Notes under the pieces: model-generated
Told to the model about the DNA's origin: nothing
What the model saw: the letters and a program-made list of their open reading frames with translations, nothing else
Databases searched by the model: none
Shown here: piece after piece, positions 48,461 through 57,903 of the stretch
How the letters are laid out: each line of letters starts with the position of its first letter
How positions within the stretch are numbered: position 1 is the stretch's first letter
Position numbers and translations under genes: made by a program
Assembly: GCA_025548565.1 (NCBI GenBank)
Contig: JAJLPB010000004.1
Coordinates: forward strand, 124,001 to 188,000
DNA from: Rugamonas sp. A1-17
GTDB taxonomy: Bacteria; Pseudomonadota; Gammaproteobacteria; Burkholderiales; Burkholderiaceae_D
Length of the DNA stretch: 64,000 bases
Reading direction: 5' to 3'

Positions 48461-50146
48461 ATGCCCATTCGCCATTGGAAAAAATTAAACGATTTAGCGC
48501 GGTCTCTGTTTAACCCCAACGCTGCGTCCGGACATGATTTGAATTTGCAGGTCGCCCAAAACCTGTTTGGCCAAGCGCTCAAACTTGGACAGGCAGGAAA
48601 GACAAACGACGAACTCTCTGTCTACGACGACCTGATCCGCCGCTTTGGCGACAGCTCGGAACATAGCCTGCTTGGCGTGCTGGCGCGCGGATTGTGTAAC
48701 AAGGAGGCGTTGCTGGGCAGCCTGGGGCGGTTCGACGAGCAATCGGCGGCGTTTGACGAGATAGAGCGCCGCTTCGCGCGCTTCCCGGTACAGTCGCCCT
48801 TCGGCGAAATTGTCGTAAAAAATTTGCTGAGGAAATCCCACTCTCTCAGACAGCAAGGCCGCTTCAACGACGAAGTCGCCGTTCTGATTGAATTTGATCA
48901 GCGTTACGCCCGTGAGCCCCACCCCATGTTACGCCAGATGGTCGCGGCCAGCCTGCTGGACAAGGCCATCGTCCTGGCGCACCTGGGCCGGTTTGAAGAC
49001 GAGCTGGCCACCTATGATGAATTCACCGGGCGCTATGGGCAGGATCCCGCGCTCGAGATGCGCAAATTGTCGAGCAACGTACTCAACAATAAAGGTCTGC
49101 GGCTGGCAGCCCTGGCCAGGCACGAGGCCCAGATCGCCCATTGCGATGAAATCAACCGGCACTACCGGAACGACGCCACCGTTATGGAAAAAGAGCTGAT
49201 GGCAATCAGCCTGCTCAGAAAGGCGGGCAGCCAGCAAGCCCTGCAGCAGCCCGATGCCGCCATGGCCACGCTGGGCGAAATCGTGCAGCGTTTCGGTGCA
49301 AGCGAACAGGTGGTAGTGCAAAAATTGCTGGCACAAGCGCTGCACCAGCAAGGACTATTGCTGGTCAAGGCCGGCAAATTTGATGAGGCGGCGGCCGCCT
49401 CGGAAGATATTGCGCGCTATGCCGGCCCGGATGCCGCCCTCGGATTGCGCGTCAAAATAGCCAGCGGCTTGATCACCAAAGGCGTCAAGCTGGCCGCCGT
49501 GGGCCAGGTAGCCGACGGACTCGCCGCCTATGGCGAGATCGTCGCGCGTTTCGGCGATGACCCAGCGCCGGCGTTGCGTGAAAAGTTGGCACGCACCTTG
49601 TACAACCGAGGGATATTGCTCTCTCAAATGGATCGTGCCGTGGAAGCGATCGCCAGCCACGACGATTTGTACCGGCGCTTCGTGAACGATCCGTCGCCGG
49701 CCCTGCGCGACATCGTCGCCATGGATTTATTGAATAAAACCGCCAATCTGCTCAAGCTGGGACGAGCTGAAGAGGCCATGGCCATCTTTACAGAAATTGA
49801 TCAGCGCTACCGGCAGGATGACTCTCCCAAGCTGCGCGTGCATGTCGCCTCCAGCCTGTTCAAAAAGAGCCAGCTATACTGGCACCTGGGCCAGCATGAC
49901 CAAACCATGCTGACCTGTGTCGAGCTTGAACAGCGCTACGCGCACGACAACGATCCGGAAATACGCGGCATGGTCGCAAAAAGCAGTGCCGGGCACGCAA
50001 AGCTATTGCAGGAGCAGGGAATGGCGACGCAAGCCCAGGCTATTTACCACGCGACTATCGACCGCTACGCTCAAGACCCAGCCCCCGCCATGCGTCAGTT
50101 GATAGCCCAGATCAAGGCACAGTCCCAAGCCACGGGCAACGCTTAA
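48461..50146 (+). CDS. Protein of twelve 43-residue TPR-like repeats, unknown function
   Basis: A 561-residue protein starting MPIRHWKKLNDLARSLF at 48461, 11 bases after mrcA. From residue ~28 to the end it is built of twelve units of about 43 residues with the pattern L-x-x-K-A-x-x-L-x-x-L-G-R-x-x-E-x-x-x-x-Y-D-E-I-x-x-R-F-G-x-D-x-x-P-x-L-R. Each looks like a helix-turn-helix of the TPR superfamily plus a third short helix, giving an extended solenoid. No signal peptide or membrane segment is seen, so it is probably cytoplasmic. The frame is open further upstream within mrcA but that part is not coding. Related repeats occur in poorly described bacterial proteins; the partner is unknown. Composition is slightly less GC-rich than mrcA. 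Confidence 0.8.
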   Translation: MPIRHWKKLNDLARSLFNPNAASGHDLNLQVAQNLFGQALKLGQAGKTNDELSVYDDLIRRFGDSSEHSLLGVLARGLCNKEALLGSLGRFDEQSAAFDEIERRFARFPVQSPFGEIVVKNLLRKSHSLRQQGRFNDEVAVLIEFDQRYAREPHPMLRQMVAASLLDKAIVLAHLGRFEDELATYDEFTGRYGQDPALEMRKLSSNVLNNKGLRLAALARHEAQIAHCDEINRHYRNDATVMEKELMAISLLRKAGSQQALQQPDAAMATLGEIVQRFGASEQVVVQKLLAQALHQQGLLLVKAGKFDEAAAASEDIARYAGPDAALGLRVKIASGLITKGVKLAAVGQVADGLAAYGEIVARFGDDPAPALREKLARTLYNRGILLSQMDRAVEAIASHDDLYRRFVNDPSPALRDIVAMDLLNKTANLLKLGRAEEAMAIFTEIDQRYRQDDSPKLRVHVASSLFKKSQLYWHLGQHDQTMLTCVELEQRYAHDNDPEIRGMVAKSSAGHAKLLQEQGMATQAQAIYHATIDRYAQDPAPAMRQLIAQIKAQSQATGNA

Positions 50147-50150
50147 CGCA

Positions 50151-50888
50151 TCACGGCGCCAGGTAGGCGCGCATCAGGCGCACGGCGCTATCCGCAAACT
50201 GGTCCGGACCGACATCGGCGGCCCGGTACTTCCAGCGTTTCACATACCAGTCCTGGAACATCGCCATGATGTGCGCGGCCTGCAGTTCCGGGCTTCCTTC
50301 GGGACGCTGCGGGATCTGCGCGATCACATCGGCAAACAAAGCCTGCACGTACAACTCCGATTCCTTGGCGGTGGTGCGCTGGGCCGCCTGCAGCACGCGC
50401 GAATCCATAAACACGAAATAGAACCAAGGCTGCAGGATCTCGGACACGTAGATCGAAGCGCGTATCAAGGCCTCCAGCTTGTCCAGCGGATCGGCGACGT
50501 CGTCGGACAGGCGCGGCATCTCGTGGGTGGCGTGGCGCACCACGTCCTCGATCATCTCCGCCAACTGGTCCTTGTTGCTGATGTAGCCGTACAAGCCGCC
50601 CATCGACAGGCCGGTTTCCTGGCACAGGTCGCGCAGGTTCATGGCGCGGAAGCCGACATCGTTGGCCAGCTTGAAGGTGGCGCGGAAGATCCGCTCCAGG
50701 TTTTCCAGCGCCGGCTTGCGGCGCTTGACGGTGATGCGTTCAGCGTTGTGGTCGAGCAGATACGCCCAGACATTGGCGCCGTCCAGCGGCGTCATCGCCT
50801 GAAATTGTTGGAAGTCGAATCGCGACGGCAAGATAGTCTCTTTGTAGGATTTTTGGCATCGATTATAGCGCACGAAAACAACTGACAT
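50151..50888 (-). CDS. TetR/AcrR-family transcriptional regulator
   Basis: Up to 245 residues. The TetR HTH is clear (FKLANDVGFRAMNLRDLCQE, then TGLSMGGLYGYISNKDQL), preceded by an unusually long N-terminal part. Starts at 50888 (MSVVFVRYN) or at an internal ATG 31 codons later (50795, MTPLDGANVW) are both possible. The ligand-binding C-terminal domain has aromatic residues (PWFYFVFMDSR, DWYVKRWKYR). It lies divergent to the lipase operon with ~120 bases between, so it may regulate it; its effector is unknown. It is convergent with the repeat-protein gene. Confidence 0.88.
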   Translation of the reverse strand: MSVVFVRYNRCQKSYKETILPSRFDFQQFQAMTPLDGANVWAYLLDHNAERITVKRRKPALENLERIFRATFKLANDVGFRAMNLRDLCQETGLSMGGLYGYISNKDQLAEMIEDVVRHATHEMPRLSDDVADPLDKLEALIRASIYVSEILQPWFYFVFMDSRVLQAAQRTTAKESELYVQALFADVIAQIPQRPEGSPELQAAHIMAMFQDWYVKRWKYRAADVGPDQFADSAVRLMRAYLAP

Positions 50889-50921
50889 CAGCAGCCTGTC
50901 AGATTGGCTCCTCAGGCCTAG

Positions 50922-51923
<1,002 letters not shown>

Positions 51924-51930
51924 GGAGCGC

Positions 51931-52857
51931 ATGATGAGCACAAACGCAAAACTGCTGCGCTTCGGCGCGTTGGCCGCTGTAATCGGCATCGGCCTGTATA
52001 TGGCGCTGCCGCGCGGCGAGCCTCCGCCGGCCAAGCCTGCCGCGGATCCGAACTACTTTGCGTTTGTGCCGTCGATGATCGGCACCCGGCCGGACGGCGA
52101 CATACGCCAGGTCGCTGGCGACAAGCTGGCCGTCAACGCGGAACTGGCCTACCTGTTCGACTACTATCTGGCGGGGCTGGGCGAGAAGCCGCTGGAGGCG
52201 ATCCGCGTGGAGATAGGCCGCGAACTGGATCGCCGCCTGGGCGCGGGGCCCGCGGCCGAGGCCAAGCGCCTGCTTGACGCCTACCTGGCCTACAAGCGCG
52301 CGCTGGTCGATGTGGAACGCGCCATGCCGGCCACACCTGATCTGGCAAAGGGGGCGCGCCAGCGGCTGGAGGCCATGCAGCGCCTGCGGCGTTCCTACTT
52401 CAACGATGCGGAGGCGGAGGGCCTGTTCAGCGCCAGCGATGCCTATGACCTGGATGCGGTGGCGCGGCTGGAAATCAATGCGGATAAGGGCTTGAGCGAT
52501 GCGCAGCGCAAGGAGCGCATCGCGGCGCTCGACGCGAAGCTGTCGCCGCAGGAGCGCGAGGAACGCGCGGCGCCGGCCAGGGTGTTGAAACTGGAGGATG
52601 AGGTGTCGAAGGCTCGCGAACAAGGCATGGGCGACAACGAGATCTACCGCATGCGCGCGGAGGCGCTGTCGCCCGAAGCGGCGGCCCGCCTGGCTGACGT
52701 GGACCGCGAGGAGGCCGACTGGCATCGACGCATCGCCAGCTATCAGGCGCAGCGCCAGCAGCTGGCCGGGACCGGCGATCCCGCTTCATTGCAGAAGCTG
52801 CGCGACGCCATTTTCTCCGCCGACGAGCAAAAGCGCCTGGGTGCATACGAACAGTAA
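51931..52857 (+). CDS. Lipase-specific foldase (Lif)
   Basis: A 308-residue periplasmic chaperone anchored by one N-terminal membrane helix (about residues 11-25), followed by a Pro/Ala linker. The family's functional signature appears as AYLFDYYLAGLGEKPL (Rx1x2FDY(F/C)L type). The rest is Arg/Glu/Ala-rich helical, forming the arms that embrace the lipase. The first of two adjacent ATGs (51931, 51934) is preceded by AAGGAG. It is co-transcribed with the lipase and convergent with the coiled-coil gene ending 9 bases later. Confidence 0.93.
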   Translation: MMSTNAKLLRFGALAAVIGIGLYMALPRGEPPPAKPAADPNYFAFVPSMIGTRPDGDIRQVAGDKLAVNAELAYLFDYYLAGLGEKPLEAIRVEIGRELDRRLGAGPAAEAKRLLDAYLAYKRALVDVERAMPATPDLAKGARQRLEAMQRLRRSYFNDAEAEGLFSASDAYDLDAVARLEINADKGLSDAQRKERIAALDAKLSPQEREERAAPARVLKLEDEVSKAREQGMGDNEIYRMRAEALSPEAAARLADVDREEADWHRRIASYQAQRQQLAGTGDPASLQKLRDAIFSADEQKRLGAYEQ

Positions 52858-52865
52858 GCGTATTT

Positions 52866-53567
52866 CTAGTGCACGTAGCGGGCGATGTAGTACACGCCCG
52901 CCGCCAGCAGCGACGCCAGGCCATAAAATTTCCATGCCTGGTTTGCGAAGCCCTTATATAGATTGATTGAGTGACTGGCCAATGCAGCGTGAAACTCTTC
53001 TCGCTGCTGAGTCAATGCCGTGCGAAACTCTTCTCGCTGCTGAGCCAATGCAGCGTGAAACTCTTCTCGCTGCTGAGCCAATGCAGCGTGAAACTCTTCT
53101 CGCTGGTGAGCCAGCGCACCTCGAAACTCGTCTCGCTGGTGAGCCAACGCACCTCGAAACTCGTCTCGCTGGTGAGCCAACGCACCTCGAAACTCGTCTC
53201 GCTGCTGAGCCAACGCAACGTGAAAGTCGTCACGTTGATTTGCCAACGCAACACTAAACTCCTCATGCAGCTTTGCCAGCGCGGCGTTGAAGTCGATGCG
53301 CTGGTTGGACAGCGCCGTCAAGACCTCTTCACGCAATTTGTCGATTTCGGCTTTGACTTCCTGCCGGTGACCGTAAAACGCAGCGGTAATGCGTTCGAAG
53401 CCCTCGTGCATCTCCGCTCGCAAAGCTTGCAAATCATCTTTGGTGGCGAAGTTGTTTTGCATGACAGCCACGTCCTTCTCCAGCACCCCGAGGCGCGCCT
53501 CGACACGTTCATCATAGGTGCGGCTCGGGATATTTTCAAATTTACTTCCTTCAATGTTCGCAGGCAT
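52866..53567 (-). CDS. Hendecad-repeat coiled-coil protein with C-terminal membrane anchor
   Basis: A 233-residue protein. An N-terminal segment (MPANIEGSKFENIPSRTYDE, VEARLGVLEKDVAVMQNNF, then TKDDLQALRAEM) resembles DUF1640-like coiled-coil proteins. About ten consecutive 11-residue units follow, such as AHQRDEFRGAL, AHQREEFHAAL and AQQREEFRTAL. The eleven-residue period predicts a right-handed coiled coil. The last ~20 residues (FYGLASLLAAGVYYIARYVH) form a membrane helix, so it is tail-anchored. The ATG at 53567 with GAGGAGCC upstream is preferred over an open frame extending 11 codons further. Role unknown. Confidence 0.8.
   Translation of the reverse strand: MPANIEGSKFENIPSRTYDERVEARLGVLEKDVAVMQNNFATKDDLQALRAEMHEGFERITAAFYGHRQEVKAEIDKLREEVLTALSNQRIDFNAALAKLHEEFSVALANQRDDFHVALAQQRDEFRGALAHQRDEFRGALAHQRDEFRGALAHQREEFHAALAQQREEFHAALAQQREEFRTALTQQREEFHAALASHSINLYKGFANQAWKFYGLASLLAAGVYYIARYVH
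52979..53308 (-). repeat. 33-bp tandem repeats encoding an 11-residue unit
   Basis: Roughly ten in-frame units of 33 bases; the plus strand reads GAAACTCTTCTCGCTGCTGA or GAAACTCGTCTCGCTGGTGA with period 33. The four units between 53100 and 53210 and the three before 53100 are nearly identical within each group, suggesting two rounds of recent expansion. Confidence 0.85.
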
Positions 53568-53640
53568 GGCGGCTCCTCGGCAGCGGGACACCCTCCACAC
53601 TAGTGCGCCAACGCGCCGCTCCGTTTGCGCCAGATCAGCG

Positions 53641-53667
53641 AAAAAAAAAGCAGCCCGAAGGCTGCTT
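53641..53667 (-). terminator. Minus-strand intrinsic terminator without an assigned gene
   Basis: On the minus strand AAGCAGCC-TTCG-GGCTGCTT is followed by nine T. It ends transcripts running leftwards, but the next gene to its right (53829-54419) is on the plus strand. It lies 39 bases after a stop that closes a short minus-strand open stretch (53706-53830). Confidence 0.8.
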
Positions 53668-53828
53668 CACTTTGCTGCTACGCCAGATAGTGGCTTACTT
53701 TATTGTTAGAACTCTCTTGCCGCAATATGCTGCCCAGCCGCGGCAGCGTCAACCAGATTCTTCACATGTGTGGCGTCATCCGCACAGTTATCGGTTAAGC
53801 TTGCGGTTTTTACACCGTCTCTACCAAC

Positions 53829-54419
53829 ATGGAACCATTGGAAATTCTCGACACCCAAACCGAAGCCCAGGCCGCTGGCAAAAAGCTCAACGCCACCGTT
53901 GCCATCACGGTCGCGCTGCTGGCCACCTTCATGGGCATCTGCAAGGTCAAGGACGACAACATCAATCAAAGCATGCAGCAGGCGCAGGCCAACCGGGTCG
54001 ACCATTGGGCCTTCTACCAGGCCCGCAACGTGCGCGAGGAAGTCGCCAGGTCGACCGTGGTGCAGCTGCGCCTGGCGTCGGCGGGCAAGCCGGCGGCCGA
54101 ACAGGCGGCCTACCAGCAGGCGATCCAGGAATACGAGAAAGTGGCGCAGGACCAGGCCACCAAAAAGGCCGACGCCAAGGCCCAGGCCGAACAGGACCAG
54201 AAAACCTACGACGCCGCCAACTTCAAGGACGACCAGTTCGACCTGTCGGACGCGCTGCTGGCGATCGCCATCTCGCTGCTGGCCATCACCGCGCTGACCC
54301 AGTTGTGGGCCCTGTACTTCACGGCGCTGGTGCCGACCGCGTTTGGCGTGCTGATGGGCCTGGCGGGTCTCTCCGGCTGGGGCCTGCACCCGGACTCGCT
54401 GATCGCGCTGCTGTCCTGA
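53829..54419 (+). CDS. DUF4337-family membrane protein
   Basis: A 196-residue protein with the DUF4337 layout: a first membrane helix near residues 22-38 (LNATVAITVALLATFMGICKV), a soluble helical segment rich in Ala, Gln, Lys and Glu (residues ~40-130, with DHWAFYQARNVRE as the most conserved-looking part), then two C-terminal membrane helices (about 140-160 and 165-185). The family is widespread in proteobacteria and has no established function. It is convergent with the diguanylate cyclase gene 19 bases away. Confidence 0.88.
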   Translation: MEPLEILDTQTEAQAAGKKLNATVAITVALLATFMGICKVKDDNINQSMQQAQANRVDHWAFYQARNVREEVARSTVVQLRLASAGKPAAEQAAYQQAIQEYEKVAQDQATKKADAKAQAEQDQKTYDAANFKDDQFDLSDALLAIAISLLAITALTQLWALYFTALVPTAFGVLMGLAGLSGWGLHPDSLIALLS

Positions 54420-54438
54420 CCCGCGCCGGGCCGGACCG

Positions 54439-55572
54439 TCAACCTGCGATGACGCGGTTGCGGCCGGCGCGCTTGGCCTCGTACATGGCGGCGTCGCCGG
54501 CCGAGATCAACCGGATCAGGTCGTAGCCATATTCGTCCGACGACACCACGCCCACGCTGGCCGTGTACCGCACCGACAGCGCATCGATCTCCACCAGCTC
54601 CAGCTCGATGCGCGAGCGCAGGCGCTCGGCCACCTTGATGGCGGCCTGGCGGTCCAAGCCATCCAGCGCCAGCACGAACTCCTCGCCGCCGAAGCGCGCC
54701 AGCAGATCGTAGGGCCGCAGCTCCAGCTTCAGCATCCGCGTCAGGTGGCGCAGCACCTCGTCGCCCACCGGATGGCCGTAGGTATCGTTGATCTGCTTGA
54801 AAAAATCGACATCGATCATGATCACGGCCAGGCTGCGGCGCCCGCGCTGGGCCCGCAGCGCCACCCGCTTGCCCTCGTTTTCCAGGCCGCCCCGGTTCAG
54901 GGCGCCGGTCAGCGGGTCCAGCGTCGACAGGTGGCGCAGCCGCTCGGCGTAGCGCCACATCACCATCAGGATCATGCCGAAGACGATGCAGACCTGGGCC
55001 AGCGGAATGGCCAGCATGCTCGCGCCCATCACCAGCGAGGCCGACACATCGGCCGGATCGCCATGCCGCAGCATGTGGACGCCGCGCATGAACAGTGCCA
55101 GCCCCAGTACCGCGAAGCCGCTGACGCAGATGGCGATGCCGCGCCAGCCGCCCTGGCGCGCAAGCGTGGCCGCGCACAGCCAGTTGAGCAGCGCGAAATA
55201 GAAACCGCTGAAGCACAGCCGTCCCCGCAGGCTCGGCTCCACCAGCGTGAAATAGGCGGGGATGAGCAGCGCCAGCACGGTGACGGCGGCCACCACGCGC
55301 CATGGCAAGGTGGCGGAGCCATGCACACGCAGGCCGTGCAGCACCAAGCCCATGCCGAAGGCGATCACACCGTAGCCGATGATGGCGCTGAAGATGAACG
55401 GCAAGCCGTCCAGGTTGGCCATCGCCAGGCCGGCCGACACCACCAGGTTGCCCGCCGCCCACCAGCGCAGCTCGGGCGGGCTGCCCGCGTAGCAAGCGGA
55501 AGCCACCAGCAACGCCGTCGTCAACAGCGTTACACAGACCTGAACCAGTAAAAGTGTGTCGAGATTGAGCAC
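54439..55572 (-). CDS. Membrane-bound diguanylate cyclase (GGEEF)
   Basis: A 377-residue protein with about six or seven N-terminal membrane helices (residues ~1-200) and a C-terminal GGDEF domain. The active-site loop is ARFGGEEFVLAL and the preceding RPYD is an RxxD inhibitory site five residues before it, so it is likely an active, product-inhibited c-di-GMP synthase. The domain begins with the usual DPLTGALNRGG and has IDVDFFKQINDTYGHPVGDEVL. A GTG start at 55572 (LNLDTLLLVQV) with AGGACAGGAAACC upstream is preferred; the frame is open to 55791 but that part crosses the terminator of the neighbouring gene. Confidence 0.9.
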   Translation of the reverse strand: MLNLDTLLLVQVCVTLLTTALLVASACYAGSPPELRWWAAGNLVVSAGLAMANLDGLPFIFSAIIGYGVIAFGMGLVLHGLRVHGSATLPWRVVAAVTVLALLIPAYFTLVEPSLRGRLCFSGFYFALLNWLCAATLARQGGWRGIAICVSGFAVLGLALFMRGVHMLRHGDPADVSASLVMGASMLAIPLAQVCIVFGMILMVMWRYAERLRHLSTLDPLTGALNRGGLENEGKRVALRAQRGRRSLAVIMIDVDFFKQINDTYGHPVGDEVLRHLTRMLKLELRPYDLLARFGGEEFVLALDGLDRQAAIKVAERLRSRIELELVEIDALSVRYTASVGVVSSDEYGYDLIRLISAGDAAMYEAKRAGRNRVIAG

Positions 55573-55649
55573 GCCGGTTTCCTGTCCTGAGGATGCTTCA
55601 ATGTATCCCAGCGTCACGCCAGTGGCAATCGCGCATGCAAGAAAGAAAC

Positions 55650-55676
55650 AAAAAAAGCTGCCGAAGCAGCTTTTTT
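55650..55676. terminator. Bidirectional terminator after the PEP-CTERM protein gene
   Basis: AAAAAAAGCTGC-CGAA-GCAGCTTTTTT lies 17 bases after the stop of the choice-of-anchor-A gene and separates it from the downstream diguanylate cyclase. Confidence 0.88.
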
Positions 55677-55693
55677 GGCGACGCCCGGATGAA

Positions 55694-56674
55694 TCAGGCC
55701 TTGCTGCGGCGCCGCGCAACCACGCCCACCAGCGCCAGGCCGCCCAGCAGCATGGCATAGGTTTCCGGTTCCGGCACCGGGGCGGCGACATAGCCCTTGA
55801 ACGGCTCGTAGCCGATCTCGACGGCGCTGACCAGGGATGTGGCCACCACGCTGCCCTCCAGATGGCCGGCGCCCGACAGCACGGCGTCGTTGGCCAGCAG
55901 CGAGCCCCAGACGAAGGTGTTGATTTTGACCACGTTGGCGTCGTTCAGGTTGAACAATACATTGGCGCGCAGGCGCTCCAGCAGACCGTCCTGGCCGCCG
56001 CCGAAGACCACGTCGCCGCTGCCGCTCACGTTGATGACCACGGTGGCGCCCTCTTTTACATTGCTCAGGGACAAGTTGGTCAGGTTGCGGGTGTTGACGT
56101 TGAACACCTGCAGGCCTGCGCTGTTGTTGCCCACCAGCTCGATGCCGCCGTTGGCGAAGTTGACCTTGCCGTTGGCGGCCTGGCTGTTCAGCGTGCTCGA
56201 CAGGCCGGTCAGCTGGGTCTTGGCCGCGCCGAAGTCGGTGTAGGTCGAGACATTGGCCTTGTTCAGCGCCAGGTAGCTCGACGACGTGTTGACGCCGCCG
56301 TACACGCCGTAGCCGTTGTAGTTCTTGGTGTATTCGGTGATCGGACCGATGGACGCGTTGGTGTTCACGTTGATCAGCGGCGCGGCATAGATGTCGCCGC
56401 CGCTCAGCTTGACGTTGCCGCCCACCACCAGGCTGGGCGCGGTCACGCCGTACGGGGTGCGGTAGCCGATCGACGCGCCCGAGGTGGCGACGCTGCCGCC
56501 GACGGCCAGGCGGCCTTCGATATCGGTGAAGTTACTGGCGTTGCCATAAAAATAGGCGCTATAGCCGTTGGCCAGGCCCAGGTCGAAACTCGGGACCGCT
56601 GCCTGGGCGGCGCACATGGCGCCCGCGCCCAGCACCAGCGGCAAAACACGGTGCATCAAAGTGGAAATAGTCAT
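55694..56674 (-). CDS. Choice-of-anchor-A protein with PEP-CTERM sorting signal
   Basis: A 326-residue exported protein. The signal peptide ends AAQAA near residue 26. The body begins FDLGLANGYSAYFYGNASNF and contains DIEGRLAVGGSV, the hallmark of the choice-of-anchor-A (collagen-binding-like) domain, with beta-rich Asn/Ser/Gly segments. The C-terminus is a textbook PEP-CTERM: VPEPETYAMLLGGLALVG, then VARRRSKA. Such proteins are processed by an exosortase and linked to exopolysaccharide or the cell surface; no exosortase gene is in the window. Confidence 0.93.
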   Translation of the reverse strand: MTISTLMHRVLPLVLGAGAMCAAQAAVPSFDLGLANGYSAYFYGNASNFTDIEGRLAVGGSVATSGASIGYRTPYGVTAPSLVVGGNVKLSGGDIYAAPLINVNTNASIGPITEYTKNYNGYGVYGGVNTSSSYLALNKANVSTYTDFGAAKTQLTGLSSTLNSQAANGKVNFANGGIELVGNNSAGLQVFNVNTRNLTNLSLSNVKEGATVVINVSGSGDVVFGGGQDGLLERLRANVLFNLNDANVVKINTFVWGSLLANDAVLSGAGHLEGSVVATSLVSAVEIGYEPFKGYVAAPVPEPETYAMLLGGLALVGVVARRRSKA

Positions 56675-56873
56675 GGTATGTAATTGGTATTTTCGTTAAA
56701 AAACGGAGGAAACCCGCATTCAAGGGCTAAATTATATCTCATTAACAACAGTAATAAGCTTATTGGCAATAAAAAACATTGATATATACGACCAAAACAA
56801 TACCAATAATATGCCGCACGTGAAGAATGCGAATCGGTTAAAGTGATGCTAATTGCAATCCACAGACAAGACC

Positions 56874-57812
56874 ATGGCCTACCCTATCGAGCACAAACTG
56901 GTGATCGGCATCGCCTCCAGCGCGCTGTTTGACCTGACCGAATCGCACAAGATCTACCTGGAAGGCGGCGCCGAGGAGTACCGCAAGTACCAGGAGCAGC
57001 ATATCGACGTCATCCTGGGCAAGGGCGTGGCCTTCCCCTTCATCCGGCGCTTCCTCAATATCAACAAGCACTACGCGCAGTCGGCGCCGGTGGAGGTGGT
57101 GCTGATGTCGCGCAATTCGCCGGAAACCGGGCTGCGGGTGATGAACTCCATCGCTCATTACGGGCTGGACATCTCGCGCGCCTGCTTCGTCACCGGCAAA
57201 TCGCCGTACAGCTACCTGCCCGCGTTCAATACCTCTCTGTTCCTGAGCGCCAACGAGGAGGACGTGCGCAACGCGCTGGAGGCCAGCTATCCGGCCGGTC
57301 TGGTGCTGCCCTCGCGCACCGAGGACGACGACGACGAGGAACTGCGGGTGGCCTTCGACTTCGACGGTGTGATCGCCGACGACGAATCGGAGACCGTCTT
57401 CAAGCGCAACAACGACGTCGACGAGTTCCATGCGCACGAGCGCGAGCGGGTCGCCATCCCGCACCAGCCCGGCCCGCTGGCCGACCTGTTCCAGAAGCTG
57501 TCGCTGATGCAGCGGCTGGAGGAGCGCGCCCAGCGCCGCGATCCATCGTACAAGCGCATCCTGCGCATCGCCATCATCACGGCCCGCAGCGCGCCGTCGC
57601 ACGAGCGGGTGGTCACCACGCTCAAAAGCTGGGGCGTATCCGCCAACGAGACGTTTTTCCTCGGCGGCATGGAAAAAGCGCGGGTGCTGGGCATCTTCAA
57701 GCCGCACATCTTCTTCGACGATCAGCTCAGCCACCTGAAGTCGGCCGGCGGCAATATACCAATGGTCCATGTGCCCTTCGGCATAGCCAACCGGCCGCCC
57801 AAGCCGGCGTGA
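56874..57812 (+). CDS. Cytosolic 5'-nucleotidase (NT5C1-like family)
   Basis: A 312-residue protein of the 5-nucleotidase family (PF06189) related to animal cytosolic 5'-nucleotidase 1. The HAD-like motif is VAFDFDGVIADDESE, with the Ser/Thr motif in IAIITARSAPSHER and the acidic motif FFDDQLSHL. It should dephosphorylate nucleoside monophosphates in the cytoplasm. The ATG at 56874 (MAYPIEHKLVIGIASSALFD) is preferred; an in-frame TTG at 56853 would add seven residues. The upstream gap to the divergent PEP-CTERM gene is AT-rich and carries no clear promoter. Confidence 0.9.
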   Translation: MAYPIEHKLVIGIASSALFDLTESHKIYLEGGAEEYRKYQEQHIDVILGKGVAFPFIRRFLNINKHYAQSAPVEVVLMSRNSPETGLRVMNSIAHYGLDISRACFVTGKSPYSYLPAFNTSLFLSANEEDVRNALEASYPAGLVLPSRTEDDDDEELRVAFDFDGVIADDESETVFKRNNDVDEFHAHERERVAIPHQPGPLADLFQKLSLMQRLEERAQRRDPSYKRILRIAIITARSAPSHERVVTTLKSWGVSANETFFLGGMEKARVLGIFKPHIFFDDQLSHLKSAGGNIPMVHVPFGIANRPPKPA

Positions 57813-57843
57813 GCGTGAGGCGGCGGGCGCGCGGGGCTTCGTC

Positions 57844-57849
57844 TATAAT
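57844..57849 (+). promoter_or_regulatory. -10 element upstream of mfd
   Basis: A perfect TATAAT lies 54 bases before the mfd ATG in the 91-base gap after the nucleotidase gene. The sequence upstream is very GC-rich and shows no -35. Confidence 0.4.
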
Positions 57850-57903
57850 GTCGGCAGCGGCATCGCCCCTCCGGCGGTGCGTTGAGGTCTCATTAACCGT
57901 TGA

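Noticed and set aside
52979..53308. 33-bp repeats considered as a CRISPR array or attachment site
   Set aside because: No spacers; the unit is a multiple of three and encodes a regular coiled-coil repeat.
53831..54389. Minus-strand frame opposite the DUF4337 gene
   Set aside because: Composition (Gly/Arg/His/Val-rich) is that of a shadow frame; only the last ~40 codons outside the gene look protein-like and are treated as a finding.
55573..55791. Longer N-terminus for the diguanylate cyclase
   Set aside because: It would run through the terminator and the 3' end of the PEP-CTERM gene; a GTG at 55572 with a ribosome-binding site fits the first membrane helix.
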